From assembly GCF_031453615.1 (NCBI RefSeq), contig NZ_JAVIZT010000001.1, positions 868,001 to 932,000 on the forward strand: a stretch of 64,000 nucleotides of DNA, in the 5' to 3' direction. This document shows positions 9,192-16,478 of the stretch, piece after piece. The DNA comes from Microbacterium sp. SORGH_AS_0428. GTDB taxonomy: Bacteria > Actinomycetota > Actinomycetes > Actinomycetales > Microbacteriaceae. Both the position numbers and the translations under genes were made by a program. Positions within the stretch are counted from its first letter, which is position 1. Every line of letters begins with the position of its first letter. The notes below the pieces were generated by a model, which did not search any database, was not told the origin of the DNA, and saw only the letters and a program-made list of their open reading frames with translations.

Positions 9192-9718
9192 GACGCCTCC
9201 ACCTCCGCCATCTCGTCGCGGAGCTTCGCTTTCGCCCGCGCCAACCTCGACTTCACGGTTCCCGCAGCGACACCCAACGTCTCGGCGACCTCCCGCTCCG
9301 AATAGCCCTCCAGCACCGCCAGCACGACAACGGCCCGCTCCCGCTCCGGCAACCTCCGCAAAGCGGCCAGCACCCCGGTCTCATCCGACGCCGCCGGCGC
9401 ATCGACATGACGCTCCGCCGGCGTCTTCGCCAGCAACGCCCGATACCGCCTGGCCGAACGCTCCAGATTCCGCGCCGCATTCGCCACCGTCACCAACAGC
9501 CACGGCAGCACGGAGCCGTCCACCACACGCACCGAGGCACGCTTGCGCCACAGCTCGAAGAACGCCACCGCCACCGCATCCTTCGCATCCTCGTGATCCC
9601 CCAACAACCGGAACGCATGCCGGAACACCCGCCCCTGATGCAGATCGAACACATGCCCCAACGCCGACTCATCACCGGCACGCACCCGTTGCCACAACGC
9701 GGCTTCAGCATCTCTCAC
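9182..9718 (-). CDS. ECF-type RNA polymerase sigma factor
   Basis: A 178-residue sigma-70 family protein. Region 2 spans about residues 20-85 (HVFDLHQGRVFRHAFRLLGD, then AFFELWRKR); region 4 spans about 120-170 with the helix-turn-helix YSEREVAETLGVAAGTVKSRLARAK. Nothing corresponding to regions 1 or 3 is present, as in extracytoplasmic-function sigma factors. Start GTG at 9718 is the only plausible one. It overlaps the next gene, which encodes a membrane protein with a cytoplasmic stub, the usual organisation for sigma/anti-sigma pairs. The target promoter is unknown; no duplicated motif upstream allowed me to predict it. Confidence 0.9.
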   Translation of the reverse strand: MRDAEAALWQRVRAGDESALGHVFDLHQGRVFRHAFRLLGDHEDAKDAVAVAFFELWRKRASVRVVDGSVLPWLLVTVANAARNLERSARRYRALLAKTPAERHVDAPAASDETGVLAALRRLPERERAVVVLAVLEGYSEREVAETLGVAAGTVKSRLARAKAKLRDEMAEVEASWA

Positions 9719-9880
9719 ACTCTGAAGTGTCCGGCATCGCGCGTTCGGTTCCCGAACTGCGCAGATTCATCCGAACCCGACGGCGTACGCACGGCGAAGC
9801 GTCTTTCGCGCGCCTCCCCGGCCCCTCACGTTCACGTCAGCACCGGGGGCCGTGCAGATGTCGCGGGACGGCGCGCCGAT

Positions 9881-9919
9881 TTGACCGGCACCCTGTCATC
9901 GTGCGCAATATATTGCATG
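9881..9919 (+). promoter_or_regulatory. Promoter/operator of the GntR-acdS operon with perfect palindrome
   Basis: TTGACC (9881-9886) is a good -35 candidate. The 12-bp perfect palindrome GCAATATATTGC occupies 9905-9916 and touches the ATG at 9917. It is strikingly AT-rich for this GC-rich region and overlaps the expected -10 position. A dyad of this kind next to a GntR/FCD gene is a likely autoregulatory operator. Confidence 0.6.
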
Positions 9920-10606
9920 CCGATCCCCACGCAGACGCTTCCCCCGCGACCCCTGTTGCGCGACGAGGTCTACGTGCGGCTGCGCGACGCGATCGTCGAC
10001 GGCACCCTTGCGCCCGACGAGCAACTACGCGACACCGAGATCGCCGCGTGGCTCGGAGTGAGCCGGACGCCCGTCCGAGAAGCACTGCTCGAGCTCGGTC
10101 GATCCGGGCTCGTTCGAGCGCTCCCGGGGCGCTCCACCGTCGTCGCACCGATCGACCCGCAGAGCGTCCGTGACGCGCAGGCGGTCGTTGCCGCCATGCA
10201 CCGGCTGGCGATCGAGACGGCGATTCCCCGCCTGACCGCCGACGACATCGAACGGATGCGGGAGGCGAACGCCGCGTTCACCGCCGCGCAGTCGAGCGGC
10301 GATGTCGAGGCCGCCCTCGCCGCCGATCATGCGTTCCACGACGTCGCGATCACCGCATCCGCAAACACCGCGGTGCGCACCGTACTCGGACAGTACGAAC
10401 CGGTCCTCCAACGCGCAGAGCGCCTGCGCTTCGGTTCGACCGAGGGGCACGCCTCGGCTGCACGCCACGCGCGTCTCATCGAGCTCTGCGCCGCCGGCGA
10501 CGTCGCGGGCGCCGCTGCTCTCGCCGAGCAGACCTGGCGGAGCCTCGCCATCGACCAGACGTATCCGACCCCCGACACCGCCACCCCCGAGGAGCCCTCC
10601 GCATGA
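9917..10606 (+). CDS. GntR family regulator, FCD (FadR) subfamily
   Basis: A 229-residue DNA-binding regulator. The N-terminal winged helix is clear (residues about 12-75: [19 protein letters not shown], then [21 protein letters not shown]), followed by an all-helical FCD ligand-binding domain with acidic and His residues ([19 protein letters not shown]) that in this subfamily often bind a metal. Its stop overlaps the acdS start (ATGA at 10603-10606), so regulator and enzyme are translated together. The likely role is control of the ACC deaminase operon, perhaps in response to ACC or a metabolite of it. The start at 9917 has no Shine-Dalgarno; it is directly preceded by the palindrome and is probably leaderless. 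Confidence 0.9.
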   Translation: MPIPTQTLPPRPLLRDEVYVRLRDAIVDGTLAPDEQLRDTEIAAWLGVSRTPVREALLELGRSGLVRALPGRSTVVAPIDPQSVRDAQAVVAAMHRLAIETAIPRLTADDIERMREANAAFTAAQSSGDVEAALAADHAFHDVAITASANTAVRTVLGQYEPVLQRAERLRFGSTEGHASAARHARLIELCAAGDVAGAAALAEQTWRSLAIDQTYPTPDTATPEEPSA

Positions 10607-11622
10607 AGCTCGACCAGTTCCCCCGCCACCCGCTCACCTTCGGGCCCAGCCCGCTGCAGCACCTGAAGCGCCTGAGCCAGCACCTCGGCGGCGCTCAGGT
10701 CTGGGCGAAACGCGAGGACGTCTCGAGCGGCCTCGCCTTCGGCGGCAACAAGGTGCGCAAGCTCGAGTACATCGTGCCGGATGTGCTCGCCTCGGGAGCG
10801 GACACCCTCGTCTCGATCGGCGGCTACCAGTCGAATCACACCCGCGCGGTCGCCGCGGTCGCCGCTCACCTGGGCCTGAAGGCGCGCCTGGTGCAGGAGA
10901 AGTGGGTGCCCTGGGACGACCCGACCAATGACAAGGTCGGCAACATCCTGCTCTCACGCATGATGGGGGCCGATTCCCGGCTGGACGACGCCGGTTTCGA
11001 CATCGGGATCCGCGATTCGTGGCGGCAGGCCCTTGCGGAAGTGGAGGATGCCGGCGGCACGCCGTATCCGATCCCCGCCGGCGCCTCGGAGCACCCGCTG
11101 GGCGGGCTCGGTTTCGCCAACTGGGCGTTCGAGGTCGCCGAGCAGGAGAAGCAGCTCGGCGTCTTCTTCGACACGATCGTCGTGTGCACGGTGACCGGCT
11201 CCACCCACGCCGGCATGGTCGCCGGCTTCGCCGCGCTGGAGGACCTCACCGGCATCAAGCGCCGGGTGCTCGGCATCGACGCATCCGCCACGCTCACGAA
11301 GACGCGCGACCAGGTGGGCCGGATCGCGCGCGCGACGGCAGAGCTGATCGAACTCGGCCGCGACCTGCGCGACGACGAGATCCAGGTTCTCGAAGGATGG
11401 GCGGGTGAGCTCTACGGGATCCCCGTCGACTCGACGATGGAGGCGATCGCACTCGGCGCTCAGCTCGAGGCGATGATCACCGATCCCGTCTACGAGGGCA
11501 AGTCGCTGGCCGGGCTCATCGACCTCGTCGGATCCGGCGACATCCCCAAGGACTCCACGGTGCTCTACGCGCACCTCGGCGGCCAGCCGGCGATCAACGC
11601 CTACCACTCCCTCTGGAGCTGA
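10603..11622 (+). CDS. acdS: 1-aminocyclopropane-1-carboxylate (ACC) deaminase
   Basis: A PLP enzyme that splits ACC, the plant ethylene precursor, into 2-oxobutyrate and ammonia. The 339-residue length matches the family. Lys50 (FGGNK) is the PLP lysine; [11 protein letters not shown] supplies the Ser/Asn pocket; Tyr297 and Glu298 (DPVYEGKS) and Leu325 (YAHLGG) correspond to the Tyr294, Glu295 and Leu322 that separate true ACC deaminases from D-cysteine desulfhydrases in the Pseudomonas enzyme. Coupled by a four-base overlap to the GntR gene. It suggests a plant-associated lifestyle and use of ACC as nitrogen source. The alternative, D-cysteine desulfhydrase, is disfavoured by these residues. 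Confidence 0.93.
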   Translation: MKLDQFPRHPLTFGPSPLQHLKRLSQHLGGAQVWAKREDVSSGLAFGGNKVRKLEYIVPDVLASGADTLVSIGGYQSNHTRAVAAVAAHLGLKARLVQEKWVPWDDPTNDKVGNILLSRMMGADSRLDDAGFDIGIRDSWRQALAEVEDAGGTPYPIPAGASEHPLGGLGFANWAFEVAEQEKQLGVFFDTIVVCTVTGSTHAGMVAGFAALEDLTGIKRRVLGIDASATLTKTRDQVGRIARATAELIELGRDLRDDEIQVLEGWAGELYGIPVDSTMEAIALGAQLEAMITDPVYEGKSLAGLIDLVGSGDIPKDSTVLYAHLGGQPAINAYHSLWS

Positions 11623-11654
11623 CGCCGCACCGCCGACCGGCCGCCGCCATCCCT

Positions 11655-11750
11655 GCCCGAGTTGCGTCGCAGTTGCGCAACCGCGTCAGTCATTGCCAGG
11701 CGCATCTGCGCAAACCTGTGGCATCTGCGCACATGCGACGCAACTCGGGC
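11655..11750. repeat. Palindromic intergenic element with 17-bp perfect arms
   Basis: GCCCGAGTTGCGTCGCA at 11655-11671 is exactly complementary to 11734-11750, with 62 bases between. Inside are a 10-bp palindrome GTTGCGCAAC (11672-11681) and two copies of GCATCTGCGCA (11702-11712 and 11721-11731), 19 bases apart. It sits between convergent acdS and ispG. It could be a bidirectional terminator or a REP/MITE-like extragenic repeat; no second copy was noticed in this window. Confidence 0.7.
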
Positions 11751-11805
11751 GGCCGAATGCCGGCGCGCGAGACGAGGATGCGGCCCGCGAGCGGATGCGG
11801 GCGGG

Positions 11806-12957
11806 TCAGGCGGTGACGACCTGCGCGGTGCCGAGGGGGGCGTCGGGGCCCATCTCGGCGGCGATGCGATTCGCCTCGGCGATCAGGGTCGCGACGATCT
11901 CGCTCTCGGGCACGGTCTTCACGACCTCGCCCTTCACGAAGATCTGCCCCTTGCCGTTGCCGCTGGCCACACCGAGGTCGGCGTCACGCGCCTCACCGGG
12001 TCCGTTGACGACACAACCCATGACGGCCACGCGCAGCGGCACGGTCATGTCCTTCAGCCCTTCGGTGACATCGTCGGCGAGGGTGTAGACGTCGACCTGC
12101 GCGCGGCCGCAGGAGGGGCACGAGACGATCTCGAGCTTGCGCTCGCGCAGGTTCAGCGACTGCAGGATCTGGTGGCCGACCTTGACCTCCTCGGCCGGCG
12201 GCGCGGAGAGCGAGACCCGGATGGTGTCGCCGATGCCCTCTGAGAGGAGGATGCCGAACGCGGTCGCCGACTTGATGGTGCCCTGGAAAGCAGGACCCGC
12301 CTCGGTGACACCCAGGTGCAGTGGCCAGTCGCCTCGCTCGGCGAGCAGACGGTACGCCTTCACCATCACGACCGGGTCGTTGTGCTTGACCGAGATCTTG
12401 AAGTCGTGGAAGTCGTGCTCCTCGAACAGCGACGCCTCCCAGACGGCACTCTCCATGAGCGCTTCGGGAGTCGCCTTGCCGTATTTCTCCAGCAGACGCT
12501 TGTCGAGCGAGCCCGCATTGACGCCGATGCGCAGAGACACACCCGCGGCCGACGCCGCCTTGGCGATCTCGCCCACCTTGTCGTCGAACTGGCGGATGTT
12601 GCCGGGATTGACCCGGACCGCGGCGCATCCGGCGTCGATCGCCTGGAACACGTACTTCGGCTGGAAGTGGATGTCGGCGATGACGGGGATCTGGCTCTTC
12701 TTGGCGATGATGTGCAGCACGTCCGCGTCGTCCTGACTCGGAACCGCCACTCGCACGATCTCGCACCCGGAGGCGGTCAGCTCCGCGATCTGCTGCAGCG
12801 TCGCGTTGATGTCGGTGGTCTTGGTGGTCGTCATCGACTGCACGCTGATGGGCGCGTCTCCGCCGACGAGCACCTTGCCGACCCGGATCTGACGGCTCTT
12901 ACGGCGCGGGGCGAGGATTTCCGGGACGCGCGGCATCCCGAGGTTCACGGCTGGCAC
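11806..12957 (-). CDS. ispG: 4-hydroxy-3-methylbut-2-en-1-yl diphosphate synthase (GcpE)
   Basis: Iron-sulfur enzyme of the methylerythritol phosphate (MEP) pathway, converting MEcPP to HMBPP for isoprenoid synthesis. The 383-residue protein has the barrel domain ([22 protein letters not shown]) and the 4Fe-4S ligands Cys280, Cys283 (SCPSCGR) and Cys315 (GCVVNGPGE). Start is GTG at 12957. In many actinobacteria it directly follows the site-2 protease and dxr on one strand; here the three keep strand and order but are separated by plus-strand genes. Confidence 0.97.
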   Translation of the reverse strand: MPAVNLGMPRVPEILAPRRKSRQIRVGKVLVGGDAPISVQSMTTTKTTDINATLQQIAELTASGCEIVRVAVPSQDDADVLHIIAKKSQIPVIADIHFQPKYVFQAIDAGCAAVRVNPGNIRQFDDKVGEIAKAASAAGVSLRIGVNAGSLDKRLLEKYGKATPEALMESAVWEASLFEEHDFHDFKISVKHNDPVVMVKAYRLLAERGDWPLHLGVTEAGPAFQGTIKSATAFGILLSEGIGDTIRVSLSAPPAEEVKVGHQILQSLNLRERKLEIVSCPSCGRAQVDVYTLADDVTEGLKDMTVPLRVAVMGCVVNGPGEARDADLGVASGNGKGQIFVKGEVVKTVPESEIVATLIAEANRIAAEMGPDAPLGTAQVVTA

Positions 12958-13047
12958 GCGATCAGCCTACGCGCCCGCTGCTGTGTGGGGACCGAGGCTT
13001 GCGCCCACGTCGACCCCACGTCGCGGAGCGCCCATGGGCGGATGTGG

Positions 13048-13053
13048 TACTTT
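13048..13053 (+). promoter_or_regulatory. -10 box of the trp leader transcript
   Basis: TACTTT ends six bases before the ATG of the leader peptide at 13060, so the leader message probably begins at its start codon. No clear -35 box was seen. Confidence 0.55.
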
Positions 13054-13059
13054 CTCGCC

Positions 13060-13095
13060 ATGCACACGAACCGCACCTGGTGGCACACCGCGTAG
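13060..13095 (+). CDS. trpL: Trp operon leader peptide (MHTNRTWWHTA)
   Basis: An 11-codon open reading frame with two adjacent Trp codons (TGG TGG at 13078-13083), a stop at 13093-13095, and a terminator hairpin starting 20 bases later, immediately upstream of an anthranilate synthase gene. This is the classical architecture of a tryptophan attenuator: ribosomes that stall at the Trp codons when charged tRNA-Trp is scarce allow the antiterminator to form. The peptide itself needs no function. The probable leaderless start and tandem Trp codons make a chance occurrence unlikely. Confidence 0.85.
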   Translation: MHTNRTWWHTA

Positions 13096-13140
13096 GCGGT
13101 GTGCGTGTGCGACACGGACCGCCCCCGGGCGGTCCTTCTT
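13083..13140 (+). promoter_or_regulatory. Tryptophan transcription attenuator (pause, antiterminator and terminator hairpins)
   Basis: Three mutually exclusive pairings are visible. Pause hairpin: GCACACCGC (13083-13091) with 13096-13104, nine pairs, overlapping the last Trp codon and the stop. Antiterminator: GGCGGTGT (13095-13102) with ACAC (13112-13115) and ACCGCC (13118-13123). Terminator: GGACCGCCC (13116-13124) with GGGCGGTCC (13127-13135), followed by TTCTT. It should control the anthranilate synthase gene at 13179. Confidence 0.85.
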
Positions 13141-13178
13141 CATGAGGCGGCCGCTTTCTGGACGAAGGAACGACCAAG

Positions 13179-15074
13179 ATGGACAACGCCGCCTCCCTGC
13201 TCAGCGAGCTGACCGCATCCGCCGCGCCGTTCGCGCTGATTGCGCGCGACACGCACACCGTCGAGGTGCTCACCGGCGACGTCGTGGACGTCGAACTGCT
13301 CGCCGACATCCCCCTGCACGACGCCGACGGCACTCCCCGCGAGGTGCTGGCGCTGGTGCCGTACCGGCAGGTGCGCGAGCGCGGCTTCGTCTGCCACGAC
13401 GACGGTGCGCCGTTGCGCTGTCTCGTCGTCACCGACCATCGCTCACTCCCCCGCGCCGAGGTGCTCGCTGCGCTGCCCACGGCCGCGATTCCCCTCGAGG
13501 ATGCGGGCTTCGAAATGTCGGACGAGACGTACGCGGACATCGTCCGCACCGTCATCGCCGACGAGATCGGTCGCGGCGAGGGCGCCAACTTCGTCATCCG
13601 TCGGGACTTCACCGCGTCGGTGGCGGCCGATCCGCGTGTGACCGCGCTCACCTGGTTCCGCGCTCTGCTCGAGCACGAACGCGGCGCGTACTGGACGTTC
13701 GCTGTCGTCACCGACGGACACGTCGCGGTCGGCGCGAGCCCCGAGGCCCACGTGAGCGCTCAGGGCGGCATCGTCACGATGAACCCCATCTCCGGCACCT
13801 TCCGGCACCCCGACACCGGCGCGACGGTCGAGACGCTGGCCGAGTTCCTCGAGTCGACCAAGGAGACCGAAGAGCTCTTCATGGTGGTCGACGAGGAACT
13901 CAAGATGATGAGCGCCGTCTGCTCCGACGGCGGCCGCATCACGGGTCCGCACCTCAAGGAGATGTCGCGGCTCACTCACACCGAGTACATGCTGCGCGGC
14001 TCGTCGCGACTGGACCCTCGTACGATCCTGCGCGAGACGATGTTCGCGCCGACGGTGACCGGCTCGCCCATGCAGAACGCCTGCACCGTCATCGCACGAC
14101 ACGAGACCGAGCCCCGCGGCTACTACTCGGGCGTCGCGGCGCTGTTCACCCCGACGACGGATGCGGCGGGCACCGAACACGACCTCGATGCCCCCATCCT
14201 CATCCGCACCGCCTACCTCGTCGACGGTCGCCTGCGGGTGCCGGTCGGCGCGACGCTCGTGCGCCACTCGGACCCGGACGGCGAAGTCGGCGAGACCCAC
14301 GGCAAGGCCGCGGGCGTGCTGGGCGCCATCGGCGCCGTCCCCCGCACACGCGTCGCGGACCCCGACGCGCCCGCCGCCGCCCGTCCTCTCGCGGACGACC
14401 CGGAGATCGCCGCCCTCCTCGCCTCGCGCAACGCCCGCCTCGCGGCGTTCTGGCTGAACCCGCAGAGCGGCTCCTCCGACGGCCCGTTCGCGGGTCGCAC
14501 CGCGATCGTCGTGGACGCGGAAGACCGCTTCACGACGATGCTCGCGCACCAGCTGCGACACCTCGGTCTCGAGACGACGATCGTCGATTGGAGCGCCGCG
14601 GACGCCGCCGCGCTCGACGCGGCCGACCTCGTGATCGCGGGACCGGGCCCCGGCGACCCCCGCGACGACGACAGTGACCGCATCCGTCGGATGCGCGAGA
14701 TCGTCGGCGCCCGGTTGGACACGGGCCGACCGCTGCTCGCCGTGTGCCTGAGCCACCAGATCCTCGCCGATCGCCTCGGCATCGCGCTGGCGCCCCTGGC
14801 GCGCCCTCATCAGGGCCTGCAGCTCGAGGTGGACGTGTTCGGGGAGCCCGCATCCATCGGCTTCTACAACACCTTCACCGCACGCGTCACGCCGGGAACC
14901 TCGCTCGTCGACGACGTCGAGGTGTCGGCCGATCCGATGTCCGGCGATGTCTATGCGCTCCGCGGAGCCGGATTCGCCTCGGTGCAGGGGCACCTGGAGT
15001 CCATCCTGTCCCGTGACGGGATGCGAACCCTCGAGCGACTCATCTCCGCCGCGCTGGGAGCGCCGGTCGCCTGA
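13179..15074 (+). CDS. trpE: Fused anthranilate synthase (TrpE-TrpG fusion, PhzE-like type)
   Basis: A 631-residue fusion of a chorismate-using synthase domain (about 1-400; GEGANFVIRRDF, MNPISGTFRHP, DEELKMMSAVC, APTVTGSP) and a glutamine amidotransferase domain (about 440-625) with Cys523 in AVCLSHQ, His605 and Glu607 in QGHLES. The layout and many motifs match PhzE, the phenazine ADIC synthase, but Streptomyces-type anthranilate synthases share it. The Trp attenuator upstream and the absence of phenazine genes favour tryptophan synthesis from chorismate and glutamine. No other trp gene lies nearby. AAGGAA precedes the ATG by eight bases. Confidence 0.85.
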   Translation: MDNAASLLSELTASAAPFALIARDTHTVEVLTGDVVDVELLADIPLHDADGTPREVLALVPYRQVRERGFVCHDDGAPLRCLVVTDHRSLPRAEVLAALPTAAIPLEDAGFEMSDETYADIVRTVIADEIGRGEGANFVIRRDFTASVAADPRVTALTWFRALLEHERGAYWTFAVVTDGHVAVGASPEAHVSAQGGIVTMNPISGTFRHPDTGATVETLAEFLESTKETEELFMVVDEELKMMSAVCSDGGRITGPHLKEMSRLTHTEYMLRGSSRLDPRTILRETMFAPTVTGSPMQNACTVIARHETEPRGYYSGVAALFTPTTDAAGTEHDLDAPILIRTAYLVDGRLRVPVGATLVRHSDPDGEVGETHGKAAGVLGAIGAVPRTRVADPDAPAAARPLADDPEIAALLASRNARLAAFWLNPQSGSSDGPFAGRTAIVVDAEDRFTTMLAHQLRHLGLETTIVDWSAADAAALDAADLVIAGPGPGDPRDDDSDRIRRMREIVGARLDTGRPLLAVCLSHQILADRLGIALAPLARPHQGLQLEVDVFGEPASIGFYNTFTARVTPGTSLVDDVEVSADPMSGDVYALRGAGFASVQGHLESILSRDGMRTLERLISAALGAPVA

Positions 15075-15080
15075 GGCGGG

Positions 15081-16388
15081 TCAGATCAGCGACAGCGGGT
15101 TGATCAGATCGGCCAGGATCAGCACGCCGCCCATGACCGCGAGCGCCGCCACGACGACGAACGTCAGCGGGACGAGCTTGGTCGCGTCCACGGGCCGGGG
15201 TGCAGGGCGGCGCGCGATGCGCGCCCACCATCTCTTGATGCCGTCCCAGAGCGCGACGACGACGTGCCCGCCGTCCAGCGGCAGCAGCGGCACGAGGTTG
15301 AAGACGAACAGCGCGATGTTGAGCGAGCCCAGCAGCCCGATGATCCCGGCGACGCGATTGACGATCGGCGAGGATGACGACGCCATCTCCCCGGCGATCA
15401 CTCCCGCGCCCACGACGCTCAGCGGACCGTTCGGATCGCGCTCGGCGCCCGTGACGAGGGTCGATGCCGTCTCGGCCACCATCACCGGCAGCTTGACGAT
15501 GATGCCGGCCACCGCGCCCACGTTCTCGATCGCCGCCTGGGGGCCCGCCCACAGCGGCTGAGCGACCAACGCGCCGGTGGGTCGCACACCGATGAAGCCG
15601 ATCTCGGTGCTCGGGTCGTCCGCCTTGGGCACCGCCGCCGGTGTGATCGTCACGGTGCGCTGCGTGCCGTCCCGGTCGATGACGAAGTTCATCGCCCGCC
15701 CCGGCGACGCCTGGATGAGCGCGGTCGCCTCGGTGAAGTCGGCGACCGCCTGGCCGTCGATCGAGACGATCGTGTCGCCCGGCTCGAGGCCCGCCTGCGC
15801 GGCCGGCGCCGCGGAGGACGCGCACTCCTGGGAGGTGGAGGACGCCGGCACGCACTCGCTGAGCGATGACACGGTCGTCGTCGCCGTCTGCACGCCGAAT
15901 CCGCTGAAGAGGATCGTGAAGAGCACGACCGCCAGCAGCAGGTTCATGAAGGGCCCGCCCAGCATGATGATGACCCGCTTGTAGACGGGGAGCCGATAGA
16001 AGGTGCGCTCCTCGGCGCCGATCAGCGTCTCCGCGTTGGCCTCGCGGGCATCCTGCACGAGCGTGCGGAAGAAGCGGGACGAGACCCGCCCACGGGCCCT
16101 GCGACCGGGCGCTCCCCCGGCGTCGCCCGCGTCCTCTTCCACCGCCGGCGCGGGCGGGTACATACCGGCCATCGAGATGTAGCCGCCCAGCGGCAGCAGC
16201 TTGACGCCGTACTCCGTCTCTCCTCGGCGACGCGAGAACAGGGTCGGGCCGAAGCCGATCATGTACTGACCGACGCGCACACCGAACGCCTTGGCGGGCA
16301 CGAGATGACCGATTTCGTGGAGGGCGATCGAGACGGCGAGGCCGACGATGAGCACCACCACGCCGATCACGAAGGCGAGGATCGTCAC
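15081..16388 (-). CDS. Site-2 protease, RseP/Rip1-type M50 metalloprotease with PDZ domain
   Basis: Intramembrane zinc protease that cleaves substrates such as anti-sigma factors within the membrane. The 435-residue protein has the zinc motif HEIGH in the first helix (near residue 23), the GFGP segment, a PDZ domain (about 195-290; GLEPGDTIVSIDGQ), and the C-terminal helix with LLPLDGGHVVVALWD supplying the third zinc ligand. The frame is open further upstream, but GTG at 16388 gives the family start VTILAFVIGVVVL. It lies in the conserved dxr-protease-ispG order, now split by plus-strand insertions. Confidence 0.93.
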   Translation of the reverse strand: MTILAFVIGVVVLIVGLAVSIALHEIGHLVPAKAFGVRVGQYMIGFGPTLFSRRRGETEYGVKLLPLGGYISMAGMYPPAPAVEEDAGDAGGAPGRRARGRVSSRFFRTLVQDAREANAETLIGAEERTFYRLPVYKRVIIMLGGPFMNLLLAVVLFTILFSGFGVQTATTTVSSLSECVPASSTSQECASSAAPAAQAGLEPGDTIVSIDGQAVADFTEATALIQASPGRAMNFVIDRDGTQRTVTITPAAVPKADDPSTEIGFIGVRPTGALVAQPLWAGPQAAIENVGAVAGIIVKLPVMVAETASTLVTGAERDPNGPLSVVGAGVIAGEMASSSSPIVNRVAGIIGLLGSLNIALFVFNLVPLLPLDGGHVVVALWDGIKRWWARIARRPAPRPVDATKLVPLTFVVVAALAVMGGVLILADLINPLSLI

Positions 16389-16478
16389 CGCACCACCGTA
16401 GCGGCGACGGCTTTGAGCGAGCCGTGCACGCCCGCGGCGAGCCACGAGCACGGACCGCGTCTGGTTGAATGGAGGGCC

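Noticed and set aside
13443..14993. 516-codon minus-strand open frame opposite the anthranilate synthase
   Set aside because: Arg/Asp/Glu/Val-rich shadow translation without motifs.
13179..15074. Start of a phenazine biosynthesis cluster
   Set aside because: No other phz-like gene is near, and the Trp attenuator points to tryptophan synthesis.
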